Notes: a model not told the origin generated them from the letters alone. A DNA stretch of 64,000 nt from Pseudomonadota bacterium (GCA_021324455.1 JAJPJA010000059.1:37644-101643), one strand, 5' to 3'. Positions 43,366 to 52,474 are shown, counted from the stretch's first letter. Numbers and translations are program-made.

Positions 43366-43910
43366 GAGTTGACCTGCGCGGCTTTGGGCGCGATGTCGCC
43401 GCGGGCGATACTGACGCGCCCGGTCAGCGGCTGAAAACTGAGCGTGAACACGCTGCCGGCCGGATCGGCCAGATGAATCACGGTCGCGTCCACGTATCCC
43501 TCGGGGTAGAAATTGCAGTCCACGGTGCCGCGCGTCACGGTGCCTTGCCCCTCCACGGTTACGTCGCGCAGGCGGACGTCAGGCGGCAATTTGACCGGTC
43601 CCGCGCCGGCTTCAAGGTCGGGGGCGAAGACTGGAGCGGCGGAATGCGGATCGAGGCGGGAGACCGAATACGCCTGAGCGTCGATATTGAAAGTAAGGCG
43701 CAGAACCACCTTCTGGGCGGAGGCCTGATCGTAGAGAAAGGCGGCGCGTCCGGCCAGCCGGCGCGACTCGTGTTTGAGCCGCGACATATGAAAGGTTCTG
43801 GTCGAAGGAACGATCAGCAGCGCCATCAGCGCCATCAGAAACAGCACGACGGCGATTTCGATCAGGGTGAAACCGGCCATGCCGAGCCGGCCGGCGCGAG
43901 TTGCTTTCAT
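43362..43910 (-). CDS. gspH: Type II secretion minor pseudopilin GspH
   Basis: 182 residues with the prepilin motif AG-FTLIEIAVVLFLMALMALLIV after an 11-residue basic leader. A beta-sandwich domain with VDCNFYPEGYVDATVIHL follows, typical of GspH/FimT. It lies five bases after the gspG stop and overlaps gspI. It joins the pseudopilus tip to the GspG shaft. Confidence 0.92.
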   Translation of the reverse strand: MKATRAGRLGMAGFTLIEIAVVLFLMALMALLIVPSTRTFHMSRLKHESRRLAGRAAFLYDQASAQKVVLRLTFNIDAQAYSVSRLDPHSAAPVFAPDLEAGAGPVKLPPDVRLRDVTVEGQGTVTRGTVDCNFYPEGYVDATVIHLADPAGSVFTLSFQPLTGRVSIARGDIAPKAAQVNS

Positions 43911-43915
43911 TCGCC

Positions 43916-44353
43916 TCAGAACTGCGCGGCGTCGATGTCGGCGTTCTTACCGCTCCCGCCCTCGGCGCCGTCGGCCCCCAGCGACTTCAGCGTGTAGGTA
44001 TTGCCGTCGCTTTGATAGACGTATGGATTACTCCACGGATCCAGCGGTATCCGCCGGATGTACCCGCCTTCTTCATAGTTGGTCGCCTGCGCGCTGTTGG
44101 AGCCCTGGGAGGGCGGCGTCACCAGCGCCTGCAGGCCCTGTTCGGTGGTCGGATAGGAGCCGTTGTCGATGTAATAGCGGTCCAGCGCGGTCTTGAGTTC
44201 GGCGATGTCGGCCATCGCCTTGGTCCGCTTGGCCTTGTCGGTGGCGCCGCGCAGGCTTTGCACGACGAGGGTGGCGAGCAGGCCGAGAATCAGGATTACC
44301 ACCATGATCTCGATCAGGGTGAAGCCGTCCTGCCGCTTGAGTCTGGGTGTCAT
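43916..44353 (-). CDS. gspG: Type II secretion major pseudopilin GspG
   Basis: 145 residues from the ATG at 44353, preceded by GGGGGA seven bases upstream; a Met five residues earlier (44368) is the alternative. Prepilin motif: DG-FTLIEIMVVILILGLLATLVV. The family marks PTTEQGLQALVTPP and PLDPWSNPYVYQS, including the calcium-loop region, are intact. It is the main subunit of the pseudopilus that pushes substrates through the secretin. Confidence 0.96.
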   Translation of the reverse strand: MTPRLKRQDGFTLIEIMVVILILGLLATLVVQSLRGATDKAKRTKAMADIAELKTALDRYYIDNGSYPTTEQGLQALVTPPSQGSNSAQATNYEEGGYIRRIPLDPWSNPYVYQSDGNTYTLKSLGADGAEGGSGKNADIDAAQF

Positions 44354-44397
44354 CGCATAATCCCCCATCGGGATATTTCCGCGCCGCCGCCGCGCGC

Positions 44398-45621
44398 TTA
44401 TTGCATAAGCTGATTGAGCTGGAATATCGGCATCAGCACCGCCAGGATCATAAACACTATCATACCCGCCATCATGATGGTCATGAGGGGCTCGAGCAAA
44501 GTCGTCATCTGGGCCAGCGAAGCGGCGACCTCGCGTTCGTAGGCGGCGGCCGCCTTCTCCAGCATCGGCTCCAGTTCGCCCGAGCGTTCGCCGACGCGAA
44601 TCATCTCGATCAGCATCGGGGGAAACAGCCGCGAGCGCGCCAGGGTCTGGCCGATGCCACTGCCTTCGCGGATACTGTCGCGGCTTTCCTGCACCGCCTC
44701 CGCCATGCGCTTGTTGGTGATGATCAGCTTGACCGCGTCGAGCGCGGGCAGTACCTGCACGCCGCTGGACAGCAGCGTGGCCAGGGTGCGGGCAAAGCGC
44801 GCCGCGACGATTTTGGTCACGGTATTGCCGATGTAGGGCAGCCGCAGCACCCAGGTGTCCCACTGATAGCGTCCGCGCGCGGTACTGAGCCAGTACGAAA
44901 AGGCCGCGATCAGGCCGGCGATCCCGCCCACAATCAGCCACCAGTAAGTGGTGAGAAAATCCGAGAACCCGACCAGCACCTGGGTAGTGATAGGCAGCGC
45001 CTGGTTGGTCTGGGAAAAGATGGTGGCGACCTGGGGAATCACGTAGGTGACCAGAAAGCCCATGATGGCAGTGCCCACCAGCATCATTATGAACGGATAG
45101 GTCAGCGCGCCGCGGACCTTGCGCACCAGTTCGGCCTGCGCCTCGCCGTAATCCGCCAGCCGTTCCAGCACCACTTCCAGCGCGCCCGCCTGCTCCCCGG
45201 CCCTTACCATGTGGACGTAAAGGTCGGAGAAAGATTCAGGATGCTCCTTCATCGCGTCGGCCAGCGAAATACCTTCGCGCACGCGCTCGCGCACCTGCGA
45301 GAGCATCTTTTTGACCGGCGGCTTCAGGGCCTGATCGGACAGGACGGTCAGCGCGTCGAGCAGGGGGACGCCGCCGCCCAGCAGCGAGCCGAGCTGACGG
45401 GTGAGCATGGCGAGGTCGCCGGCCGGCATCTTGCGCCGCAACCCGGGCATCCGCTCGGAGAGGGAACGGCGCCGGGCTACGGCGATCTCCTCGTTGACGT
45501 CGGTGGGGAAGATACCCAGGCCGCGCAGCTTGCCGCGCGCGCCGCGCGCGCTGTCGGCGTCGATTACTCCGCTGACCGAACGGCCGTCCGCAGCCAGCCC
45601 GCGATATCCATAGACCGGCAT
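44398..45621 (-). CDS. gspF: Type II secretion inner-membrane protein GspF
   Basis: 407 residues with two GspF/PilC repeats and three membrane segments (near ~173-195, ~222-245 and ~378-400, the last as LMTIMMAGMIVFMILAVLMP). MPVYGYRGLAADGRSVSGVIDAD is the usual start; its core is YGYRGLAADG. LARSRLFPPMLIEMIRVGERSG is the second-repeat signature. It is the platform protein contacted by GspE and the pseudopilus. Confidence 0.95.
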   Translation of the reverse strand: MPVYGYRGLAADGRSVSGVIDADSARGARGKLRGLGIFPTDVNEEIAVARRRSLSERMPGLRRKMPAGDLAMLTRQLGSLLGGGVPLLDALTVLSDQALKPPVKKMLSQVRERVREGISLADAMKEHPESFSDLYVHMVRAGEQAGALEVVLERLADYGEAQAELVRKVRGALTYPFIMMLVGTAIMGFLVTYVIPQVATIFSQTNQALPITTQVLVGFSDFLTTYWWLIVGGIAGLIAAFSYWLSTARGRYQWDTWVLRLPYIGNTVTKIVAARFARTLATLLSSGVQVLPALDAVKLIITNKRMAEAVQESRDSIREGSGIGQTLARSRLFPPMLIEMIRVGERSGELEPMLEKAAAAYEREVAASLAQMTTLLEPLMTIMMAGMIVFMILAVLMPIFQLNQLMQ

Positions 45622-45747
45622 GACCGCTACCCACTCAGACCAACTTCAGGATTCGGTTTACGGCGGCACAGAGACGAGGAATTTGCGCGGACCGGATTGA
45701 GAGCGATTTGACCGATTGGCATCAACTACATGCCTTACGCCGCCCCG

Positions 45748-47466
45748 CTACTCGATTTCTTCCTGCGTGACGGTAAGCAGCTCTTCGATCGTGGTGAGCC
45801 CGGCGATGATGCGGTCGGCGCCGTCCTGACGCAAAAGCCGCATGTCGCGCGAGGTGCAGGCGCGGCGGATGGTGGCGGCGTCGGCGTTCTTCATCACCAG
45901 CGTGCGCACTTCGTCGTCCATCATCATCAGCTCGTGAATCGAGGTGCGGCCGCGATAGCCGGTGCCGCGGCACGCCTTACATCCGTTGGGAGCGGCGCGG
46001 TAAATCTGGCCCGGCACATCCGACATCTTGCAGCCGATGCGCGCGAGTTCCTCCGCGCTCGCCGTGTAGGGCTCGCGGCAATTCTTGCACAACAAACGCA
46101 CCAGCCGCTGCGCGATAACCGCGAGAATCGAGGAGGAGACCAAAAACGGCTCGATTCCCATATCGACCAGCCGGGTGACCGCGCCGAAGGAATCGTTGGT
46201 ATGCAGGGTTGAGAACACCAGATGCCCGGTGAGCGCGGCGTGGATCGCGATCTCGGCGGTTTCGGCGTCGCGGATTTCGCCGACCATGATCACGTTGGGG
46301 TCCTGGCGCAGAATCGATCGCAGTCCGTTGGCGAAAGTCAGGTCGATTTTCGGATTGACCTGCATCTGGCCGACGCCATGGAGCTGGTACTCGATCGGAT
46401 CCTCGATCGTGATGATGTTCTTTTCGGGCGAATTGATCTGCTTCAGACAGGCGTAAAGCGTGGTCGTCTTGCCCGATCCGGTGGGCCCGGTGACCAAAAT
46501 GATGCCGTGGCTCTGGCGGATCAGGCGGTTGAGCCGGCGCAGGTTCTCGCCGCCGAATCCCAGCCGATCCAGTTCCAAATCGACCAGATTCTGCGCCTGA
46601 TCGAGCAGCCGCAGCACGATACGTTCGCCGAAGGCGGTGGGAATTATGGATACGCGAACGTCGATGTCGCGGCCCGCGATCCGCAGCCGGATCCGCCCAT
46701 CCTGCGGCAACCGCTTCTCGGCGATGTTCAGGCCGGACATGACCTTGATACGGGAAGTTATCGCCGACTGGACGTATTTGGGCGGATTGATCACGTCGTA
46801 GAGCATCCCGTCAACCCGGAACCGGACCACCAGGTCGCTCTCGAACGGCTCGATATGAATGTCGCTGGCGCGATCCTTCACCGCCTGCGACAGCAGTCCG
46901 TTGACCAGCTTGATAATCGGCGCGGCGTCGTCGGATTCGAGCAGGTCCTTGGGCTCCTGCGCCAGCTCGCTGGCCATCACGTCGAGCCGCTCTTCGCCCA
47001 GGTCGATCATCAGGTCATGGGGCGTGCTGGTGGCCTGATCGTAGGCGCGATTGATGGCCTCGTTGATGACTTCGGTGGGCGCGACGACGGCCTGAATCGG
47101 CTGTCCGAACAAAAGGCGCAGATCGTCGAGCGGCTCGAAGTTAGCGGGGTCTGCAATCGCAACTGTGATGCTATGGCCGTCGGTGCCAAGGGGCAGCAGC
47201 GCGTTCTTTTTGGCGTAGTTTATCGGGACTTTAAGAATCAGGTTGGTGTCGAGGGTATGCTCGTCGATATGGGCCTGAAACGGCAGGCGATATTGCTGGG
47301 CCAGAGCGCGGGCCAAGCGCTGCGGCTCCAGCGCGCCCATCTCGACCAGCGCCGCGGCCAATTCCTGACCGGGCTTTTTTCGCTGCCGAGCTTTCTCCAG
47401 GTCCTGCGCGGATACCCACGAGCGGTCAAGCAGGATACTTTCGAAGCTCTTCTGTGCAGTCGCCAC
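45748..47466 (-). CDS. gspE: Type II secretion ATPase GspE
   Basis: 572 residues from a GTG at 47466; a TTG at 47505 also opens the frame but lies in the T-run of a hairpin, so it is disfavoured. The N1 domain (SFESILLDRSWVSAQDLEKA) is followed by the ATPase core: Walker A GPTGSGKTTT, Asp box IITIEDPIEYQ, Walker B LRQDPNVIMVGEIRD and the His box LVFSTLHTND. A tetracysteine zinc motif CKNC...CKAC is present. It drives pseudopilus assembly from the cytoplasmic face. 126 bases separate it from gspF. Confidence 0.95.
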   Translation of the reverse strand: MATAQKSFESILLDRSWVSAQDLEKARQRKKPGQELAAALVEMGALEPQRLARALAQQYRLPFQAHIDEHTLDTNLILKVPINYAKKNALLPLGTDGHSITVAIADPANFEPLDDLRLLFGQPIQAVVAPTEVINEAINRAYDQATSTPHDLMIDLGEERLDVMASELAQEPKDLLESDDAAPIIKLVNGLLSQAVKDRASDIHIEPFESDLVVRFRVDGMLYDVINPPKYVQSAITSRIKVMSGLNIAEKRLPQDGRIRLRIAGRDIDVRVSIIPTAFGERIVLRLLDQAQNLVDLELDRLGFGGENLRRLNRLIRQSHGIILVTGPTGSGKTTTLYACLKQINSPEKNIITIEDPIEYQLHGVGQMQVNPKIDLTFANGLRSILRQDPNVIMVGEIRDAETAEIAIHAALTGHLVFSTLHTNDSFGAVTRLVDMGIEPFLVSSSILAVIAQRLVRLLCKNCREPYTASAEELARIGCKMSDVPGQIYRAAPNGCKACRGTGYRGRTSIHELMMMDDEVRTLVMKNADAATIRRACTSRDMRLLRQDGADRIIAGLTTIEELLTVTQEEIE

Positions 47467-47503
47467 TTTGGACCGTTTCGGACCCTGTTCGTCCCAACAC
47501 GTC

Positions 47504-47526
47504 AAAATCGGCCAAAGCTTGGCCGA
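47504..47526 (-). terminator. Intrinsic terminator or attenuator before gspE
   Basis: On the minus strand the arms TCGGCCAA and TTGGCCGA pair perfectly over 8 bp with a three-base loop, directly followed by TTTT (47507-47504). It lies between the lipoprotein stop (47667) and gspE, so it could end the lipoprotein transcript or attenuate the secretion operon. Confidence 0.6.
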
Positions 47527-47666
47527 AGGGCGGTTTGACCCCGCCGTTTACCAGTGTCTGCAATACTACATCGCAAGGCAAGCCCCGGTTGCAAGTGTTT
47601 CGGCGAAAATCCAACAAATCAGCGCAGTTAACACCGCCGAAAACCCGCCAGTCCGCCCCGGTCAGG

Positions 47667-48080
47667 TTAAAAATGCGTCGCGTCATGCGGATTGGGAGCG
47701 CCGAACCCGATGCCGAAGCTCTGATGCTTGACCGGCATCGTATGCTGCTGCTTGCTCCACGATACCAGTTTGCCGTCAACAAAGCGCAGATCGATGAACT
47801 GGCCGGCGTCGCCCTCTTTGGCCGCCGTGTACAGCAGCGTCGCCGCGATGTCGTTGCTGTTGGGCCGGCTGGCATAGCTCCACGTTTCCGTATTCTGGTC
47901 CTGATCGGTGATGATATCGGGCTGCCCGTATTCCTGCCGCACCTCGGGCATGGTCTGGCCCGGCTTGAGCGATTCCATCATGCGATGGGACCGGATCTGG
48001 GTGGAGGCCTGGTAGGCCGCGCCGCATCCGCTGGCCAAACAGCTCAGCAGAGCGATCGATACGCAAAGCTTCGTTCTCAC
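47667..48080 (-). CDS. SmpA/BamE-like lipoprotein
   Basis: 137 residues from a GTG at 48080. The signal peptide ends in a lipobox LASGC with Cys19 as the lipidated residue. The domain SLKPGQTMPEVRQEYGQPDIITDQDQNTETWSYAS (core: KPGQTMPEVRQEYGQPD) has the BamE/SmpA pattern, a small outer-membrane-associated fold. It may be a free lipoprotein or a helper of the secretion system encoded downstream; a hairpin lies between them. No clear Shine-Dalgarno precedes the GTG. Confidence 0.78.
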   Translation of the reverse strand: MRTKLCVSIALLSCLASGCGAAYQASTQIRSHRMMESLKPGQTMPEVRQEYGQPDIITDQDQNTETWSYASRPNSNDIAATLLYTAAKEGDAGQFIDLRFVDGKLVSWSKQQHTMPVKHQSFGIGFGAPNPHDATHF

Positions 48081-48087
48081 GTGATGA

Positions 48088-48117
48088 ATTCTCAGCGTGG
48101 CCGGGCCGCCTTGTCAA
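48088..48117 (-). promoter_or_regulatory. Candidate promoter of the lipoprotein gene
   Basis: On the minus strand: perfect -35 TTGACA (48112-48117), an 18-base spacer and -10 GAGAAT (48088-48093). Start of transcription would fall at about 48081, just before the GTG at 48080, giving a near-leaderless mRNA. Confidence 0.45.
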
Positions 48118-48182
48118 CGCACCCGGCGAAGGCCGCCGCCGCTGTGGTATAGTCCGCGAATTATTCGAGCAAGGAGCGAGCG

Positions 48183-48416
48183 ATGGTGCGCAGGCTCAAA
48201 CTGGTCAAGGGCGCGGGACGCAAGGCGACGTTGGTATACGGGATGAGACTGTATGGCGGCCAGGAGGTCAGGGCGGTCGAAGACGCCACCGCGCGGCTTG
48301 CCGACGGCAACGCTTCGCGTATAACCATGCATGTAATCGAGGGCACGCGCGCCCAGATCCGCAGCCAATTGATGCGCAGCGTCGACGCTTTTTTCGAACT
48401 GCTGGGCCAGGAATAG
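48183..48416 (+). CDS. Small conserved-looking protein of unknown function
   Basis: 77 residues with a clear AAGGAG ribosome site six bases before the ATG, so it is likely translated. It is basic at the N-terminus (MVRRLKLVKGAGRKATLVYGM) and has no cysteine pair, signal or membrane segment. The C-terminal half (RITMHVIEGTRAQIRSQLMRSVDAFF) looks alpha-helical. It is followed after 18 bases by an enoyl-CoA hydratase, so the two are probably co-transcribed. No family recognised. Confidence 0.65.
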   Translation: MVRRLKLVKGAGRKATLVYGMRLYGGQEVRAVEDATARLADGNASRITMHVIEGTRAQIRSQLMRSVDAFFELLGQE

Positions 48417-48434
48417 CCCGGCCAGGGGAAGACG

Positions 48435-49214
48435 ATGGACTTGAAGTTGCTGAACTACGAAAAGCGGGGCCATCTGGCCTACATCACGATCAATCGTCCC
48501 GAGGTGATGAACTCCATACATCCGCCGACCGCCGAAGAGATGGGCGGCGTGCTCGATGACTTCGCGGCCGACAAGAATATCTGGATCGGCGTCGTGACCG
48601 GGGCCGGGGAGAAGGCCTTTTCCGCCGGCAACGACTTGAAGTACACGGCCACCCATTCGATGAAGGGGAGCAAGCCGCCGCGCGGCGGCTTTGGCGGATT
48701 TATCGCGCGCTTCGATATCACCAAGCCTCTGATCGCCGCCGTCAACGGCTTCGCCCTGGGCGGCGGCTTCGAGATCGCGTTGGCCTGCGACATCATCATC
48801 GCCGCCGACCACGCCCGCTTCGGCCTGCCTGAGCCGCGCGTCGGGCTGATGGCCATGGGCGGCGGGGTGCATCGGCTGCCGCGCCAAATCCCGCTGAAGA
48901 TTGCGATGGGTATGATGCTGACCGGCAGGCACATCACGGCACAGGAGGCTCACGGCCTGGGTATCGTCAATGAAGTCGTTGCGCTCCAACAGTTGATGCC
49001 CACGGTGGAGCGCTGGGCCGCGGAAATCATGGAATGCTCGCCCATCTCGGTGCAGGCGACCAAGGAAGCGGCGCTGAAGGGATTGGACATGCCGCTGGAA
49101 CGGGCGGTGGAGGAAAAATTCCCCGGTCTATACCGGCTGCTGCATTCGCACGACGTGGTCGAGGGTCCCAGGGCGTTCGCCGAAAAACGCAAGCCGCAGT
49201 GGAAGATCGAGTAA
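48435..49214 (+). CDS. Enoyl-CoA hydratase/isomerase family protein
   Basis: 259 residues of the crotonase superfamily. Oxyanion segments are GAGEKAFSAGNDL and GFALGGGFEIALACDIIIAA; the catalytic region reads FGLPEPRVGLMAMGGGVHRL, with one glutamate kept and the second position altered, so the reaction may be isomerase, hydratase or carnitine-racemase-like. It follows the small ORF at 48183. Soluble, cytoplasmic. Substrate unknown. Confidence 0.9.
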   Translation: MDLKLLNYEKRGHLAYITINRPEVMNSIHPPTAEEMGGVLDDFAADKNIWIGVVTGAGEKAFSAGNDLKYTATHSMKGSKPPRGGFGGFIARFDITKPLIAAVNGFALGGGFEIALACDIIIAADHARFGLPEPRVGLMAMGGGVHRLPRQIPLKIAMGMMLTGRHITAQEAHGLGIVNEVVALQQLMPTVERWAAEIMECSPISVQATKEAALKGLDMPLERAVEEKFPGLYRLLHSHDVVEGPRAFAEKRKPQWKIE

Positions 49215-49293
49215 GCGTATCGCTTGCGGCTGCGCGGCGCGGGCGGCCCGCCGCCGCGCGCGCGTGCGCATGACGGCGCCGGAGCGCACGGCT

Positions 49294-50394
49294 TCAAAGC
49301 GGCTCGCCCTGCAACAGCCAGTCGGGGCCGATTTGTTCGGCGCGCAGGTTGGTCAGTTTGATGGCCTGGCTGGCGCGAGCGGTGGGGAGTCCCTCGATGG
49401 CCGGGAGTCCGGCGCCGAAAATCAACGGCGCGGCGAACACCGCGACGCGATCCACCAGCCTGCTGCGCAGCGCCGAGGCGGCCAGATGCGCGCCGCCCTC
49501 CAGCAGCACCTTGGACCATCCGCGCGCCGCCATCGCGCGCATCAGCAGCCGCAGATCAACGCCGTCGGCGGCGCCGCGCACCGCGATAATTTCGGTCCCG
49601 CCTGGGCCATAGAGTTGGCGTGCGCGATCGGCATTTTCCGTCACGGTCACCAGGATGGTTGGGGCATGCGAGCGCAGCCGATACACCGCGGCGCGCGGCG
49701 GCGTGCGCAGGGCCGCGTCAACCACGATTCGCACCGGGTCGCGTCCGCCGTTGAGACGGCAGTTAAGCCGCGGATTGTCGGCGATGACGGTGCCGGCCCC
49801 GACCATCACCGCGTCGCATTCGTTGCGCCATCGATGGACCAATTCGCGCGACTGCTCGGAAGTTATCCATCCGCCGGGCCGCGGCGCCGCGATACGTCCG
49901 TCCAGCGACATCGCCAGCTTGAGCAGCATGAATGGCCGCCGCCTGGTGACGCGCGTGATGAATCCCTCGTTAAGCCGGCGGCATTGCGCCTCCAGCACTC
50001 CCACTTCAACCTCGATTCCGGCCTTGCGCAGGCGGGCAACTCCGCGCCCTCTTACCGGCGGATAAGGATCGAGGCATCCGATAACCACACGGCTGACGCC
50101 CGCCGCGATCAGAGCGTCGGCGCATGGGGGCGTTTGGCCGAAATGCGAGCAGGGCTCGAAGCTGACGTACGCGGTCGCGCCCCGCGCCCGTCTGCCGGCG
50201 ATGTGAATGGCCTGCGGCTCGGCATGCGGCCGGCCGCCGGAGGCGGTGGCGGCGCGGGCGACGATGCGGCCGTGCTTTACGATAACGCATCCGACCGCGG
50301 GGTTGGGCGCCGTCCGCCCCAGCATCGGAGCGGCCTGCGCCAGCGCCTGGCGCATGAAGCGGACGTCGCCGGGATGCTCGACGCGGGGCGCCAT
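49294..50394 (-). CDS. ribD: Bifunctional riboflavin deaminase/reductase
   Basis: 366 residues. The N-terminal deaminase domain has RPHAEPQAI (His-Ala-Glu zinc ligand and proton shuttle) and EPCSHFGQTPPCADAL (the two zinc cysteines). The C-terminal reductase domain (RPFMLLKLAMSLDGRIA, then DAVMVGAGTVIADNP and VLLEGGAHLA) uses NADPH. It converts the pyrimidine intermediate of riboflavin synthesis in two steps. It lies seven bases after nrdR, a common bacterial pairing. ribE, ribBA and ribH are not in view. Confidence 0.95.
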   Translation of the reverse strand: MAPRVEHPGDVRFMRQALAQAAPMLGRTAPNPAVGCVIVKHGRIVARAATASGGRPHAEPQAIHIAGRRARGATAYVSFEPCSHFGQTPPCADALIAAGVSRVVIGCLDPYPPVRGRGVARLRKAGIEVEVGVLEAQCRRLNEGFITRVTRRRPFMLLKLAMSLDGRIAAPRPGGWITSEQSRELVHRWRNECDAVMVGAGTVIADNPRLNCRLNGGRDPVRIVVDAALRTPPRAAVYRLRSHAPTILVTVTENADRARQLYGPGGTEIIAVRGAADGVDLRLLMRAMAARGWSKVLLEGGAHLAASALRSRLVDRVAVFAAPLIFGAGLPAIEGLPTARASQAIKLTNLRAEQIGPDWLLQGEPL

Positions 50395-50401
50395 CGCGCA
50401 C

Positions 50402-50920
50402 TCAGGCCGCGGAACCGCCGTTTTTGTCCTTGCGCGGGGCGGCGGCGGGAGCCGGCTCCTGACGGCGGCGGCTGCTGATCAGGTCTTCGAGTTCATGCAT
50501 GAACTCTTCGATATCCTTGAAGGATCGATAAACCGAGGCAAAGCGCACGTAGGCGACCTGATCGATCTCGTGCAGCTCCTTCATCACGGCGCCGCCGATA
50601 AAGGAGCTGGGGACTTCTTTGCCGCCGCGCTCGAGCACCGCGGCTTCGACGCGATCGGCGGCCTGCTCGATAACTTCCATCGAGATGGGGCGTTTTTCGC
50701 AAGCCTTCTTCAGGCCGGCAATAATCTTGAGCCGGTCGTAGGGTTCGCGCCGCCCGTCCTTCTTGATCACCATCGGCGTGATCTCCTCGATCCGCTCGTA
50801 GGTGGTGAAGCGGCGTTTGCACGAGGAGCAGACGCGGCGGCGGCGGATAGCGGTGGCGTCGGCCGACAGACGCGAATCGATAACGCGATTGCCGCTGCTG
50901 CGGCAAAACGGACAGCGCAT
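50402..50920 (-). CDS. nrdR: Transcriptional repressor NrdR
   Basis: 172 residues. The zinc ribbon uses Cys3, Cys6, Cys31 and Cys34 (MRCPFC and CSSC), and the ATP-cone domain includes [28 protein letters not shown] (core [11 protein letters not shown]). NrdR senses ATP/dATP and represses ribonucleotide reductase genes. A C-terminal tail rich in Pro/Ala ([19 protein letters not shown]) is longer than usual. It heads the nrdR-ribD pair. Confidence 0.96.
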   Translation of the reverse strand: MRCPFCRSSGNRVIDSRLSADATAIRRRRVCSSCKRRFTTYERIEEITPMVIKKDGRREPYDRLKIIAGLKKACEKRPISMEVIEQAADRVEAAVLERGGKEVPSSFIGGAVMKELHEIDQVAYVRFASVYRSFKDIEEFMHELEDLISSRRRQEPAPAAAPRKDKNGGSAA

Positions 50921-50960
50921 CGTCAGAGCAAGCCGTAAAATCGCCCCGGCGCGGCGCGCC

Positions 50961-50979
50961 CGGCGCGATAATCGCGCCG
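50961..50979. repeat. Perfect 8-bp stem-loop between acpP and nrdR
   Basis: CGGCGCGA-taa-TCGCGCCG pairs over 8 bp with a three-base loop in the gap downstream of acpP. No T-run follows on either strand, so it may be a pausing or processing element rather than a terminator. Confidence 0.35.
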
Positions 50980-51070
50980 CAATGGGCTGGGGTGATTCGG
51001 TGGCGGAAATTGCAGCGGTACTGAATTAATTCGACTCAGGCCGCGAGGGCGGGGGCCGAGTCCGGATGCG

Positions 51071-51310
51071 TCAGCTTTTATGCGCCTGGATATAGTCAAC
51101 GACGTCCTTCACGGTGCGGATTTTCTCGGCCTCTTCATCCGAGATCTCCATCCCGTACTCTTCCTCCAGTGCCATCACCAGCTCCACGATATCCAGCGAA
51201 TCCGCACCCAAATCCTCGATGAACGAGGCTTCCGGCGTGACTTCGTTGGCGGCCACGCCAAGCTGCTCGCTGATAATTTCGCGGACCCTGCTTTCAACGT
51301 CTGCAGCCAT
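51071..51310 (-). CDS. acpP: Acyl carrier protein
   Basis: 79 residues, acidic, four-helix ACP. Ser38 in [17 protein letters not shown] is the phosphopantetheine attachment site. The start has AGGAGG about 15 bases before the ATG. It carries growing acyl chains in fatty acid synthesis. It is preceded by fabD on the same strand with a 201-base gap where fabG normally sits; fabF is not seen after it. Confidence 0.96.
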   Translation of the reverse strand: MAADVESRVREIISEQLGVAANEVTPEASFIEDLGADSLDIVELVMALEEEYGMEISDEEAEKIRTVKDVVDYIQAHKS

Positions 51311-51486
51311 CGATAACTATTTCCTCCTGGGCGGCATTTTTGAATGCGGCCAACTCGACCTGTGCGCCTGCCCGGCGCCATGCGGCAACAAGCCCTCTCC
51401 CCGGCCCGCGCGTAATACGTAAAGCTCTGACACAGGCGGGCGGGCAAGCGCAAGGCGCCAGCATATGGACTTGCTTTGGGCCACGC

Positions 51487-51510
51487 AAGGCGGATTGCGG
51501 CGTCCGCCTT
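51487..51510 (-). terminator. Hairpin directly after fabD
   Basis: Arms AAGGCGGA and TCCGCCTT pair over 8 bp around an eight-base loop, beginning just after the fabD stop codon. Only two Ts follow on the minus strand, so termination would be partial. It separates fabD from acpP. Confidence 0.4.
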
Positions 51511-51511
51511 T

Positions 51512-52459
51512 TCAGAATTTCACGCCGCTTACGGCTTTGACCGCGGCGGCCAGACTTGAGGGGTCCTCCACCTGATGTACGCCGACGCCGCGGTCGATGC
51601 GGCGCATCAGTCCGGCCAATACCCGGCCGGCGCCCAGTTCCAACGCGGCATTGACGCCGGCGGCCGCCAGCGTGCGCATCGACTCCTCCCATCTGACCGG
51701 AGCCGTGATCTGCTCCAGCAGCAGCGGCACCACGCGGGACGAATCGCGGTTCACCTGTGCGTCGACGTTGGCAATGACTCCGAAGCGCAAGGGCCTGATC
51801 GTGATCGCGGACAGCACCGGCGCCATCCGATCCTGCGCCGGCTTCATCAGGGGGCAATGAAAGGGAGCGCTGACGTTGAGTTCGACCGACATTTTGCCGC
51901 CGCGCTCTTTGGCGATTCCGACCGCGCGTTTCACCGCCGCCGCGTGGCCGGCCACCACGATCTGGCCGGGCGCGTTGAGATTGGCCGGCACCACGATCTC
52001 CGCTTGGGCGCAGGCGGCCGCGCAAACGTCTTTGACCGCTTCCATCTCAAGGCCGATCAGCGCCGCCATCGCTCCGTGACCCGGTGGACACGCCTGTTGC
52101 ATCAGGCGGCCGCGTTCGCGCACCGCACGCACCGCGTCGGCAAACTCCAGCGCGCCGGCGGCGACCAGGGCGCTGTACTCGCCCAGCGAATGCCCCGCGG
52201 CCAGTTCCGGCGCCGCGTCGAATTGCGATTGCAGCGCACGCCAGGCGGCGATCGAGGTGGTGAGGATGGCGGGCTGGGTGTTGGCCGTCAGGCGCAATTC
52301 CTCTTCGGGACCTTCAAAGCACAGGCGCGAGAGGTTCTGTCCCAGGGCGCTGTCGGCCTCCTGGTAGACGGCTTTGGCGGCGGGAAACTCACGCGCCAGC
52401 TCCAAGCCCATCCCGACCTTCTGCGAACCCTGTCCGGGAAATAGCAAGGCAAGTTTCAT
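51512..52459 (-). CDS. fabD: Malonyl-CoA:ACP transacylase
   Basis: 315 residues. FPGQGSQKVGMG opens the protein, and Ser91 in GHSLGEYSALVAAGAL is the nucleophile; NVSAPFHCPLM supplies the catalytic histidine. It loads malonyl groups onto ACP for chain extension. It begins 15 bases after the plsX stop and continues the yceD-rpmF-plsX run. Typical length and complete. Confidence 0.96.
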   Translation of the reverse strand: MKLALLFPGQGSQKVGMGLELAREFPAAKAVYQEADSALGQNLSRLCFEGPEEELRLTANTQPAILTTSIAAWRALQSQFDAAPELAAGHSLGEYSALVAAGALEFADAVRAVRERGRLMQQACPPGHGAMAALIGLEMEAVKDVCAAACAQAEIVVPANLNAPGQIVVAGHAAAVKRAVGIAKERGGKMSVELNVSAPFHCPLMKPAQDRMAPVLSAITIRPLRFGVIANVDAQVNRDSSRVVPLLLEQITAPVRWEESMRTLAAAGVNAALELGAGRVLAGLMRRIDRGVGVHQVEDPSSLAAAVKAVSGVKF

Positions 52460-52474
52460 AGGTGTGTGTATATG

